Positions 15,582-24,282 of a stretch of DNA of 64,000 nucleotides are shown piece by piece (within the stretch, counting starts at the first letter, position 1; every line of letters begins with the position of its first letter). This stretch comes from an uncultured Saprospiraceae bacterium (GTDB lineage Bacteria > Bacteroidota > Bacteroidia > Chitinophagales > Saprospiraceae), in contig CALFDU010000103.1 of the NCBI GenBank assembly GCA_937950315.1, positions 1 through 64,000 of the forward strand, given 5' to 3'. The notes under the pieces were generated by a model that was not told the DNA's origin, did no database searches, and saw only the letters and a program-made list of their open reading frames with translations. The position numbers and the translations under genes were made by a program.

Positions 15582-17165
15582 TTATTTTCTCTCACTGCTA
15601 AAGTAAAACTGAACATCGGGATGATTGTCTTGAGCAGACTGTAGCATATATCTTGATTCTGCTAAAAACACGTATTCATTCTCAATATCCCTCGCAATAT
15701 TGTTTTTTCTTCTTTGCACGAAGTCTTTTAATTTTTCTGGTTCTTCGGCATCAATCCAACAAGCTTTGTAAATACTTAAAGGATCATAAAGACATTTTGC
15801 TCCATATTCATGTTCTAGTCTGTATTGAAGTACATCAAACTGGAGTGCTCCTACAGTACCAATAATCTTACGACCATTGTCTTCTTTTACAAACAACTGA
15901 GCAACCCCTTCTTCCATCAATTGCTTGATTCCTTTTTGAAGTTGCTTAGACTTCATTGGATCTCCATTTTCGATATATCTGAATTGCTCCGGTGAAAAAC
16001 TTGGTATTCCTATAAAGTGCAGTTTCTCACCTTCTGTCAATCCATCTCCAATTTTGAAATTACCGGAATCATAGAGACCTACAATATCTCCTGGATAAGA
16101 TTCGTCAACAATCGATTTTTTGGAAGCCATGAAAGCAGTAGGATTGGAGAATTTGATTTTCTTCTCCTTTCTGACATGTAGGTAATTGGTGTTTCTTCTG
16201 AAAGTCCCACTACAGACTCTTAAGAAGGCAATTCGATCTCTGTGTTTGGGATCCATATTGGCATGGATCTTAAATATGAAACCTGTAAACTTTTCTTCGT
16301 TGGGTTCGACTCTTCTTTCTTCAGTGACCCTGGCTAATGGGCCAGGTGCGATATCTACAAAACAATCAAGTAATTCCTTTACCCCAAAGTTATTGACTGC
16401 ACTACCAAAGAATACAGGATTCAACTCTCCTTTTAAATATGCTTCTCTATCAAATTTAGGATATACCTCTTCAATCATCTGAGCCTCTTCGCGAAGTTCG
16501 TCCGCCAATCTTTCACCCACCAATTTCTCTAGGATTGGGTCACTTAGGTCGGCAATTTCTACGATGTCTTCATCTGCTTGCTTACCGTGTGGAGAAAATA
16601 AGACTAATTTCTTTTCGTACACATTGTAGACTCCTTTAAAATCTTGACCCATACCTACAGGCCAAGTCATCGGGATGGCTTTCATTTTTAATTTTTGTTC
16701 GATCTCATCGAGTAGATCAAAACCATCTTTTCCTTCTCTATCCATCTTATTGACAAACACAATCATCGGAGTCTCTCTTCCTTTACATACACCCACTAGT
16801 TTCTCTGTTTGGGTCTCAACTCCTTTGGCAACATCAATAACTACAATGGCACTATCAACGGCTGTAAGCGTACGATAAGTATCCTCGGCAAAATCCTTGT
16901 GACCGGGAGTATCGAGTATGTTGATCTGTAAATCACGGTAATTAAAAGCCATTACGGAGGTTGCAACAGAGATTCCTCTCTGTTTTTCTATTTCCATAAA
17001 ATCAGAAGTTGCGTGCTTTTTGATTTTATTGGACTTTACTGCTCCGGCTACCTGAATGGCTCCCCCAAAAAGCAAGAGTTTTTCGGTCAATGTCGTCTTA
17101 CCTGCATCAGGGTGGCTGATAATACCAAAGGTTTTTCTTTTTCCGATCTCTTGCTTAAGGCTCAT
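15582..17165 (-). CDS. prfC: Peptide chain release factor 3
   Basis: RF3 is the GTPase that recycles class I release factors from the ribosome. The 527-residue protein has the full translational-GTPase set: P-loop SHPDAGKT (residues 17-24), the switch region with [15 protein letters not shown] (86-90) and NKMD (140-143). An EF-Tu-like domain II and the RF3 C-terminal domain with [17 protein letters not shown] follow. Length and motifs are normal for RF3 and separate it from EF-G and BipA. It is a single gene, convergent with the composite nucleoid gene. Confidence 0.97.
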   Translation of the reverse strand: MSLKQEIGKRKTFGIISHPDAGKTTLTEKLLLFGGAIQVAGAVKSNKIKKHATSDFMEIEKQRGISVATSVMAFNYRDLQINILDTPGHKDFAEDTYRTLTAVDSAIVVIDVAKGVETQTEKLVGVCKGRETPMIVFVNKMDREGKDGFDLLDEIEQKLKMKAIPMTWPVGMGQDFKGVYNVYEKKLVLFSPHGKQADEDIVEIADLSDPILEKLVGERLADELREEAQMIEEVYPKFDREAYLKGELNPVFFGSAVNNFGVKELLDCFVDIAPGPLARVTEERRVEPNEEKFTGFIFKIHANMDPKHRDRIAFLRVCSGTFRRNTNYLHVRKEKKIKFSNPTAFMASKKSIVDESYPGDIVGLYDSGNFKIGDGLTEGEKLHFIGIPSFSPEQFRYIENGDPMKSKQLQKGIKQLMEEGVAQLFVKEDNGRKIIGTVGALQFDVLQYRLEHEYGAKCLYDPLSIYKACWIDAEEPEKLKDFVQRRKNNIARDIENEYVFLAESRYMLQSAQDNHPDVQFYFSSERK

Positions 17166-17186
17166 GTTTTATTGATTCTGAGAGCC

Positions 17187-17194
17187 CAAAAGTA
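17187..17194 (-). promoter_or_regulatory. Putative -7 element of the prfC promoter
   Basis: Reading on the minus strand, TACTTTTG matches the TAnnTTTG -7 box and ends about 21 bases before the prfC ATG. No well-spaced TTG -33 element was found, so the call is tentative. Confidence 0.4.
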
Positions 17195-17304
17195 AGCTTT
17201 AACGCGCAATTTTGTTACTTAAACAATACATTTATACTGATAAGCTGAGATGACTATATCATTGGGTGTTTTGCAAGTAGAATAGGCAAAATCGAATCCT
17301 TTTC

Positions 17305-18747
17305 TTAAGGTGTTAGCTTATAAGCCAAGCTAATGCCAAATCGAACGGCAGAAAGTGTGTGTTCATAGTTTCCAGGGTTTGCTGAAATATTGGTAGGAAG
17401 ATCATATCTGCCGTTTATTGACATTCGGAGTTTATTGGCGATAGGAAAAGTAAGGCCAGCTTGACCAAATCCCGATAGACCAAAGCCGGTGGTTTCGTAG
17501 AGTTGCGATTTGCTGATTATGATTCCGCTGCTGTTTAATACATTTCCTCGAGCGCTATGATTTATATTATAAGAAATTCCTCCACCCAATTCTAATAATC
17601 CAAAGCGCATTGGAATCAAATATCCTCCTGTTAAAAGAATATTGTAAGAAGTATAATTTTGGTGTAGATTGAATGTGGTTGTTTGATTGACTAGTCTTGT
17701 GGTTTCTTCTTGTTGGTTTACTATATCTACAAAAAGTGTATCTGAAATTGTTTGCTTATATAATTGCCAATCTTCACGATATTCAAAACTCAGACCTATG
17801 CTATATCGATTTTTGAATTGTTTCTTTATGCCAATTTCAAGGGATCTTGATTCTCTATTTTCTAAATAATCTTCTATTGGGTTGATCGGTTCAATTATCG
17901 CTGTCGAATCATTTTGACTTAACGATTGGAGACTTATTCCATATGAAATATTTGCATAAGCAAATAAACCTTGCTTTTTATTAACAGGATTAATGTTTAT
18001 CGTCAAGTTATGTTCTTTTCTTTTTTGACCTATTAAATTTTCTGTCTTCTCGATGGTAAGATTTATCAAAGGACTGATCATCGGTCTGAATTTTTCTTGA
18101 TTCGTTGTTAAGTCTGGAATAGAATTTTCTGCTGTATTATTTTCTTTCAGAACCTTATTTAATGATGAATCATCATGAATCGCATTATTTTTTGTGCTGT
18201 TGTAGAATACTTTCCCGTTTACAGAATTTTTGTCTATTGTAGAATGGATTCCAGTATCTGAGGTGCGAGGTGGAAGTGAATTAGATTCTTTATTCTGAAA
18301 ATTTACTTTTGAATTGGTGTCAGTTTGTTCTATGATTATTGGTGCTTTTTGATTAACCGATTTCCTTGAGTTAGTAAGTTTGGTCTGATCACAAATTGCA
18401 TTGGAAGTAGATTTAGTAATCAAGTTTTTCTTTGGTGTGTTTGTTATAGTTGAATTTGTGTGAATTTGAGTTGTAGATAGGGTATGGTCAGTATTCGTTT
18501 TGTCTGTTTTTTCAATGATGATTTTTTCCGATGAATAAAGTGATGTGTGGTCTGCATTTAAAACTCCAGAATAGATATAAGTCACTACCAATGTTGCTCC
18601 TAATAAAAATAGACTACCAAAAAACCAACGTTTTTTACGTGTATTCTTTGGGAATTTAGGATCAGTATTGATTTTATTCCAAAGTGCATCGCGGTCTATT
18701 GGAGCCTTTCTATTGTATGAATTTTGGTTGTATTTGGTTTCTCTCAT
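17305..18747 (-). CDS. Sigma-factor partner: single-helix membrane protein with C-terminal outer-membrane beta-barrel domain
   Basis: This 480-residue protein has a cytoplasmic N-terminus (residues 1-40), one membrane helix (41-60) and a long Ser/Thr/Asn-rich low-complexity linker (about 65-245). The C-terminal region (about 255-480) consists of amphipathic beta-strands like small outer-membrane barrels (LFAYANISYGISL, YSIGLSFEYREDW, ending FGISLAYKLTP). Its ATG overlaps the TGA of the upstream sigma factor gene by four bases (ATGA), the arrangement of sigma/anti-sigma pairs. Joining an inner-membrane helix and an outer-membrane-type barrel through ~180 flexible residues could let it span the envelope. 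An anti-sigma role is inferred from position only; no zinc-binding anti-sigma motif is seen. Confidence 0.6.
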   Translation of the reverse strand: MRETKYNQNSYNRKAPIDRDALWNKINTDPKFPKNTRKKRWFFGSLFLLGATLVVTYIYSGVLNADHTSLYSSEKIIIEKTDKTNTDHTLSTTQIHTNSTITNTPKKNLITKSTSNAICDQTKLTNSRKSVNQKAPIIIEQTDTNSKVNFQNKESNSLPPRTSDTGIHSTIDKNSVNGKVFYNSTKNNAIHDDSSLNKVLKENNTAENSIPDLTTNQEKFRPMISPLINLTIEKTENLIGQKRKEHNLTININPVNKKQGLFAYANISYGISLQSLSQNDSTAIIEPINPIEDYLENRESRSLEIGIKKQFKNRYSIGLSFEYREDWQLYKQTISDTLFVDIVNQQEETTRLVNQTTTFNLHQNYTSYNILLTGGYLIPMRFGLLELGGGISYNINHSARGNVLNSSGIIISKSQLYETTGFGLSGFGQAGLTFPIANKLRMSINGRYDLPTNISANPGNYEHTLSAVRFGISLAYKLTP

Positions 18748-19295
18748 CGTCTTATGGTTTTAGTATTGTACGATAGGATTTCTTCTTGAAGAATTTTCTT
18801 TGCCCTTGTTAAATAAGATCTCGACGTTGATATTCCTATTCCCAACATTTCAGCAATTTCTTTGTGTTCGTATCCATCCACTTCGTATAAAGTGAAAATG
18901 ATACGATACTTGTCTGGGATTGCATTGATCCGTTTCATTAAGTCTTCTAGTTCCAGTTGTGTCAGCATTGGATCTGCATCTGCATTAGTGTCCAATATTG
19001 CATCTTCAAGAGACATTAGATCGACTTTCTTTTTGCGGAGATGATTGAGACTTTCTCTGATGGCAATGGTTGTTATCCAAGAATTGAAACTTCCTTTGGT
19101 TGAATCAAATGCGTTTAGCTTGTTAAAGACTTTTAGAAATATGTCTTGTAATAAATTTTCAATGTGGTAGTTTTCTTTTATGTATCTCTTGACAACATAA
19201 TACAACCTGTCTACATAGAGATCATATAAACTACGCATTGCGGTTTGATCTCTTAGCAGACAGGCTTTGATAATATTTTGAAGTTTTTGTTCCAA
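18744..19295 (-). CDS. ECF-type RNA polymerase sigma factor
   Basis: This 183-residue sigma-70 family factor has a region 2 (DRLYYVVKRYIKENYHIENL, then LQDIFLKVF, and FNSWITTIAIRESLNHLRKK) and a region 4 (IPDKYRIIFTLYEVDGYEHK, then EIAEMLGIGISTSRSYLTRAK). The linker between them is short, as in extracytoplasmic-function sigma factors. It lies between a lipoprotein gene (18 bases upstream) and a transmembrane/barrel partner (4-base overlap), suggesting a surface-sensing unit. Confidence 0.92.
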   Translation of the reverse strand: MEQKLQNIIKACLLRDQTAMRSLYDLYVDRLYYVVKRYIKENYHIENLLQDIFLKVFNKLNAFDSTKGSFNSWITTIAIRESLNHLRKKKVDLMSLEDAILDTNADADPMLTQLELEDLMKRINAIPDKYRIIFTLYEVDGYEHKEIAEMLGIGISTSRSYLTRAKKILQEEILSYNTKTIRR

Positions 19296-19313
19296 TTTTA
19301 TGCCAACAGAAGT

Positions 19314-20531
19314 TTATTTTACTAAAAATATATTGCCTGAATCATAACTGCCGTTTTCTAGTAGATCAACAGGTATGAAAAAGCATTCTGTGCCTAATGG
19401 TTCACCTTCTTCGGGAGTTATATCTTTGCTAAATTCGCAATTGTAATTTCCAAATCCTATGTAGTATATCACATATTCACCTACATTTTGTTCTGGAAAA
19501 GAAAAATATCCGTTCGTATCTGTATTTGAGTATGCAAGGAGGGGTGTTGTGGGAGTTCCATCTTCATTTCTTCGATACAATTCTATTCTTTCGCCTGGAA
19601 CAAGAAAGTCATAAATGTCGTTTCCATCAGTGTCTGCTGCAACAAATCCAGAAATGGAAGCATCGGCGTATTGAATTATAAAGTTGTTGTTGATATCAAT
19701 TTCACTTTCATTTAATAAAGATGGAATGATATATGAATTTGTAGTTGTTGGATCTCCTGAGTTGGGAGTGCTATCTCCAGAATCCACGATATTATACTTT
19801 TCTTGGTTTTCAATCACGACGACATAATATCCACCTTTTAAATTGTCGAAACTGTATTTACCATTTACATCTGTCACATTCGTAGTTACGAATTCACCTA
19901 TACTTGCAGGGGATATCCCATCTGTAGTGTATAATCCAACATTGATGTTGTGACCTGGAGCGTCTGGCAAACCATCTAAATCAAAATCAATGAAGATTTC
20001 ACCTGAGAGGGATGCATTTTCAGGACTGGGTGGTTGCCAATAAACGATAAAATTATTTCCATCATCGTGTTCATCTTCTTCAAGACTGACGCTGATACTT
20101 TCATTTTCCAATGTTTCATTGATATCTCCATCTGGAGTGGTATCTGTACCTGATTTGTTGTCAAGGGGTCCTATATTGATATACCAGTTTTCAAAGGCTG
20201 GGATTCCAGCAAATTCATAATGGCCTGTTTCATCGGTAAAGGTTACATACCAATCATCGATAAAGATAACTTCACCATTAGTATCTGTACTATCTATCAG
20301 AAACGTGTCTAGTGGAGATGCATCTATCTCTTCAAATTTACTCAATAGTACACGAGCAAATGGAAATCCTGAATTTTCTCCTGTTTCTAGATTTTGTAAA
20401 TCAACGCGACCACTTACACTGTTGTCTCCAGCCAAAATACTAGTTTCTATCTCAATAGAGTCTTCTTTGTTACAGCTCATAATAAGGGAGGTAGTAATGA
20501 GAAAGTATGTTATATATTTTAAAAATTTCAT
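19314..20531 (-). CDS. SdrD B-like repeat lipoprotein
   Basis: The 405-residue protein has a lipoprotein signal (lipobox IMSC, Cys at about 20). Three SdrD-B/carboxypeptidase-regulatory-type beta-sandwich repeats follow, marked by VSGRVDLQN, SLSGEIFIDFDLDGLPD and SISGFVAADTDGNDIYD, each ending with a GxYxF(x)n-GxY motif such as YSFDNLKGGYYVV and FSFPEQNVGEYVIYY. Asp-rich loops suggest calcium binding. It is the first gene of the minus-strand unit that continues with the sigma factor, so it may be the surface component of that system (inference). Confidence 0.75.
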   Translation of the reverse strand: MKFLKYITYFLITTSLIMSCNKEDSIEIETSILAGDNSVSGRVDLQNLETGENSGFPFARVLLSKFEEIDASPLDTFLIDSTDTNGEVIFIDDWYVTFTDETGHYEFAGIPAFENWYINIGPLDNKSGTDTTPDGDINETLENESISVSLEEDEHDDGNNFIVYWQPPSPENASLSGEIFIDFDLDGLPDAPGHNINVGLYTTDGISPASIGEFVTTNVTDVNGKYSFDNLKGGYYVVVIENQEKYNIVDSGDSTPNSGDPTTTNSYIIPSLLNESEIDINNNFIIQYADASISGFVAADTDGNDIYDFLVPGERIELYRRNEDGTPTTPLLAYSNTDTNGYFSFPEQNVGEYVIYYIGFGNYNCEFSKDITPEEGEPLGTECFFIPVDLLENGSYDSGNIFLVK

Positions 20532-20780
20532 GATTTTTGTTTTTGTAAAACTTTAATATTCATGGTTGGCCGCGACTGCCATTATACCTATACATACACC
20601 ATTTATTGGTTAAGCGCTGCAAATTTTTTGAAAAAACAATAGATAAATTGTTTTAAGCTCAATAACTGAGCTTTTCTTAGTCTTAAATTGCATTTTATAT
20701 AAATTTATAACGCCTTACTTGCATCCCTGAGTTCTTGATTTTATTGCTTTAAGTTTACCTTTATAAAATAATTCAAGTTT
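20532..20780. other. Divergent intergenic region
   Basis: About 250 bases between divergent genes. It contains a hairpin with arms AAGCTCA (20655-20661) and TGAGCTT (20667-20673) followed by TTCTT. No gene is seen. Confidence 0.4.
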
Positions 20781-21410
20781 GTGATTTATTACGTTTATCA
20801 ACTAGTCAAAATTATATTTCTTCTCATTCTTCCTTTTCTTTTGTTAATCAGAGGGAGTGTCCATCTTTTGGTAGAATATAAATTGGATGCCTATACTAGT
20901 TTGTTGGGCGGGGCAGGGATTACCGTCATCGCTTTGGTAATTTATTTTAGTTTCTTTTATGGAAGGATGATTGGTAAATTGGGAAGTTATGATAGTATGA
21001 AAAGAAGAACTTGGATTGCCATATTGATGGTTCTAGCTTACAGCATTCATGGAATTTTTTTCTTTTCTTCCAGCAATGCAAAAAGCAATGAAGTTAGATC
21101 TGAGTTGTTGGACTTGCATCCTATACTAAGATTGAGTCTAAGTACATTGATTCATTTTGATAAGGAATTGATTGTCACAGATGCTTCAAGAAAAGTTTCT
21201 GATTACGATGGTATGGGGCTAAAAAGGAATAGTCGTTCCAAACATTTAAAACAATCAGATGGATATGCTCATGCCATTGACCTGCGTACGAAAGGTAGAC
21301 CTGAGTTCAAGAACCAAATGATGGCGATGTATTTTCGAGCCATGGGGATGGAAACATTAAGACATGTCGGGACGGATGACCATTTACATGTAGCCATGCC
21401 CAATCACTAA
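20781..21410 (+). CDS. Membrane protein with M15-like (D-Ala-D-Ala carboxypeptidase/VanY type) metallopeptidase domain
   Basis: This 209-residue protein starts at a GTG because no suitable ATG exists. It has about three membrane helices (residues ~8-23, 40-60 and 77-96) and a small C-terminal domain. The pattern SKH(x6)GYAHAIDL then DDHLHV gives the three zinc ligands expected for the M15 fold: His155, Asp167 and His203. That fold cleaves peptidoglycan peptides. The domain is shorter than typical VanY enzymes, and a catalytic acid is not clear. The stop is 16 bases before the DUF1853 gene, so both are probably co-transcribed. Confidence 0.6.
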   Translation: MIYYVYQLVKIIFLLILPFLLLIRGSVHLLVEYKLDAYTSLLGGAGITVIALVIYFSFFYGRMIGKLGSYDSMKRRTWIAILMVLAYSIHGIFFFSSSNAKSNEVRSELLDLHPILRLSLSTLIHFDKELIVTDASRKVSDYDGMGLKRNSRSKHLKQSDGYAHAIDLRTKGRPEFKNQMMAMYFRAMGMETLRHVGTDDHLHVAMPNH

Positions 21411-21426
21411 GAGTAGCATTAAGCCA

Positions 21427-22224
21427 ATGAATATAAAATCGCGGATAGCGTCAATACAAAATGCAGTGTGCTTGGATGAGTCTATCTCTGGATTTTCTTC
21501 CTTTGATCTTCGTGATTTGGTTCTTCCTGATGGGATTGGTTATTCTATTCCTACCAATCTTAGGTTGGGCCATTTGGCAGAAAAGGTAGTTGCCCAATTA
21601 CTAAAGCACTCGGCTAATTTTAAAGTGATCCATGAAAATATTCAGATCTTTCAGGATAAACACACGATTGGCGAACTAGACTTTATTCTTGAAGAAATAA
21701 ATACTGGCCAATTGATACATCTTGAGCTGGCCTATAAATTTTATTTATTTGTTCCTACCGATTCGATCGATCAAGTTTCCAATTGGATTGGTCCCAACAG
21801 AGGAGATTCTTTGGTTGAAAAATTACATAAATTAAAGAGTAAACAATTTCCACTTCTTCGACATCCTGCTACAGAGGATATACTCAACAATCTTACTATT
21901 CAAGAAATCAAACAAGCTTTATGTTTTCTAATAAACTTGTATGTGCCCTATGCGTTTAAGGGTGAGCTTGATCCTAGGTTTGCTCCGGCTATAAAAGGGT
22001 ACCATCTTTCTTTCGATACATTTAAGAAATTTGAAGAATCAAGGAAACAATATTGTCTTCCTTCTAAGTTGGTATGGGGGACTGATCCTGGGCAGCATGC
22101 AGAATGGGTGGGTTATCAAGAAATGGAATCTCGCCTTGAAAAGATCATTGGTGAGAGGCAGTCTGTTTTGTGTTGGGAGCGGGAAGGAGATAAATACAAT
22201 AGTTTTTTTGTTACTTGGTGGTAG
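21427..22224 (+). CDS. DUF1853 family protein (PD-(D/E)XK nuclease-like fold)
   Basis: The 265-residue protein matches the DUF1853 pattern: LRLGHLAEKVVAQLL at residues 46-60, IGELDFIL (81-88), LIHLELAYKFYLF (96-108) and WIGPNRGDSLVEKLHKLK. Asp85, Glu100 and Lys104 fit the D-E-x-K catalytic layout of restriction-endonuclease-like folds, which makes a nuclease activity possible but unproven. It is convergent with the PH-domain operon, ending 26 bases before it. Function unknown. Confidence 0.75.
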   Translation: MNIKSRIASIQNAVCLDESISGFSSFDLRDLVLPDGIGYSIPTNLRLGHLAEKVVAQLLKHSANFKVIHENIQIFQDKHTIGELDFILEEINTGQLIHLELAYKFYLFVPTDSIDQVSNWIGPNRGDSLVEKLHKLKSKQFPLLRHPATEDILNNLTIQEIKQALCFLINLYVPYAFKGELDPRFAPAIKGYHLSFDTFKKFEESRKQYCLPSKLVWGTDPGQHAEWVGYQEMESRLEKIIGERQSVLCWEREGDKYNSFFVTWW

Positions 22225-22250
22225 GGAAAGGGACTGTATTAAGTTTTCAT

Positions 22251-23756
22251 CTACATCCACTCTTCGGTGGATACCTCGACTTTATATGTAAGGTAATCAT
22301 ACAAGTATTCTGCACGATCCAATTCGATGAAAGGAATAATTTTGGTGCCGGAAGCTGTGTGGATCTGTAGACTCGCCAATTTTCTTCTGGTTTGAAAGGG
22401 AGACTGGGTGATTTCCATTGATTGGACTTTGTGGTGCATGGTCATCCATTTCTTATGACCGAATACTCCTCCTTTTACAAATATAGCTCTGTCATTGACT
22501 CCATAAAAAGCCTTGCTGTATTTTTTGAAAAGTCTGACAACAACCAAAATATAAAAGACAATCAATGCGAATAGGTTGTAGTATAAATTAAGATACACAA
22601 ACAATACAGCCAATCCGATAGCAAAGAGGCTGATATACATCAATGGACGATACAGTGACCATTTGTTTAATTGGTGCATTTCTGTGGAATCTTCCATTCT
22701 ATCTGGGAAGAGATAATTTTTTACATTTTCGATATCTTCAGAGTAGACGCCAGGAACTACGATCGATTTTTTGGATCCTATTTCAGTGCTGGATGCTTGT
22801 TTGAGTACTAGGTCATGGAAGCCTAAATATTTTTGAATGAGGTTTTGCTTCCATTCTAGTAATTGAATTTTGGAGTCGAGTGCGGCTACCTCTTTTCTGT
22901 TAAAAAGACCACTTATGACTTTAAAACCATTGAATGATCTTAGGAAGGTCAGATTGAAATATTTTAAAAATACCCGTGAGACAGAGAAGATCATTGAGAC
23001 CAATATAAACAAGACCAATAGTGTTCCTGCCAAAACAATCGAACCTAGTACTTGATTGTAGTATTGAACACCAATCTCATCTACGTCCAAGCCTGTTTCT
23101 CTGATGTTGTCAAACAACCAAAAGGCACCGAATAAAAGTACAAAGCCTGAACGGAAATGATTTTCAGTGATGCCGATTTTTAATAAACGAGCAAAGTCGA
23201 TTTTGTAGATTTCTTCTGCTTTCTCTAGTTGGACTTCCGTCAAATAATCGTCTCCGCTTTCTGCGATGAGTGTTTCTTGTTTTTGACTTAGTATGAAGTT
23301 ACGCAATGCTTTGGCTTTTTCTTTGGTAAGCGCTTGCATTTTGGTCTCTGCTTGATTTGAGCCAGCAGTATCGATCTTGAGCCCAATCACATTGAATGTC
23401 TGATGGATTAAATTTTGCTCAAAGTCAATGGTTTGAATCCGATCAAAAGGTATTTGCGTAAGCGATTTACTCAACACGCCACTCCTGATCATCAACTGAT
23501 CGCCCTCTATCCAATAATAATATCTGAAGTAGGAAATGATACCAAATAGTGTGGCAATAAATGTCAGGCCTATGATGCTTAGGCTTACGGTGTCCAATCC
23601 GCCATCTCCGGTTTTTCCGGTAAAAAGTGCAAAGACAATGAAGTACCAAAATCTTGTGATAAGATTTTTGAAACGGTTGTAGATAATTAAGATTAAGGCT
23701 GCCTGCGATTGCCGTTGCGGCTCACCGAATTGTAATTCACTCTTCCTCTCTTCCAT
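22251..23756 (-). CDS. Bacterial PH (bPH_2) domain membrane protein, YdbT-like
   Basis: The 501-residue protein has several membrane helices (near residues 25-65, 200-260 and 365-405) and three bPH_2 domains. The domain cores are YYWIEGDQLMIRSGVLSKS then QIPFDRIQTIDFEQN; KVISGLFNRKEVAALDSKIQ; and FVKGGVFGHKKWMTMHHKVQ then SMEITQSP. It pairs with the shorter upstream bPH_2 gene, overlapping it by 20 bases. Bacillus has the same small-then-large pair (YdbS-YdbT), linked to resistance to some antimicrobial compounds. Biochemical role unknown. Confidence 0.85.
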   Translation of the reverse strand: MEERKSELQFGEPQRQSQAALILIIYNRFKNLITRFWYFIVFALFTGKTGDGGLDTVSLSIIGLTFIATLFGIISYFRYYYWIEGDQLMIRSGVLSKSLTQIPFDRIQTIDFEQNLIHQTFNVIGLKIDTAGSNQAETKMQALTKEKAKALRNFILSQKQETLIAESGDDYLTEVQLEKAEEIYKIDFARLLKIGITENHFRSGFVLLFGAFWLFDNIRETGLDVDEIGVQYYNQVLGSIVLAGTLLVLFILVSMIFSVSRVFLKYFNLTFLRSFNGFKVISGLFNRKEVAALDSKIQLLEWKQNLIQKYLGFHDLVLKQASSTEIGSKKSIVVPGVYSEDIENVKNYLFPDRMEDSTEMHQLNKWSLYRPLMYISLFAIGLAVLFVYLNLYYNLFALIVFYILVVVRLFKKYSKAFYGVNDRAIFVKGGVFGHKKWMTMHHKVQSMEITQSPFQTRRKLASLQIHTASGTKIIPFIELDRAEYLYDYLTYKVEVSTEEWM

Positions 23757-24282
23757 TCAATTTTTGCTTGTCCGTGATTCTAGAGGTAATCAATGTTTTT
23801 AGTTTGTTGGCTTCTTCAAGTTTGAGGCCTGGGATGGTAAGATCACTTCCGCTTCCTCCCGCTGTAAAAACGCGTAGTTTTGCAAGCTTGAATATACGAT
23901 CGATGGGACCCTGGGTTACTTCACTATGTTGAATTCTCTTAAAAGGAACCACCATACGTGATTTCCAGATCCATCCTTTTTTATAATTTAGGTCTTGGTG
24001 CCTTACGGCAAATAATTTGTTCTTGAATCCAAAAATGATGGAGAGGTAACTGAAGAATACGATGGTGAGAAAAACCGAAGGCACAATTTTTAATACCAAG
24101 GAAGGAATGTCTTCATCTGAGAATATAAATCCCATCGAAATAACCGTTCCGATAATCCCGAAGATGACCGTATTGCCTATTAGTAATGCGGTTTTGTAAG
24201 AAGGTTCAAGTGAATGGAATTCTAAAGATTCGGCTTGCGGAAGTCCTTGGATTTCTATTTGTGGGTTGTTGAATGGGTTCAT
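23737..24282 (-). CDS. Bacterial PH (bPH_2) domain membrane protein, YdbS-like
   Basis: A 181-residue protein with two membrane helices (about residues 32-53 and 63-83) followed by one bPH_2 domain (FAVRHQDLNYKKGWIWKSRM, then VVPFKRIQHSEVTQGPIDRI and LRVFTAGGSGSDLTIPGL). Its ATG overlaps the mfd stop by four bases (ATGA) and its end overlaps the YdbT-like gene, so all three are expressed as one unit. Coupling to mfd is probably a matter of transcription rather than function. Confidence 0.85.
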   Translation of the reverse strand: MNPFNNPQIEIQGLPQAESLEFHSLEPSYKTALLIGNTVIFGIIGTVISMGFIFSDEDIPSLVLKIVPSVFLTIVFFSYLSIIFGFKNKLFAVRHQDLNYKKGWIWKSRMVVPFKRIQHSEVTQGPIDRIFKLAKLRVFTAGGSGSDLTIPGLKLEEANKLKTLITSRITDKQKLNGREEE

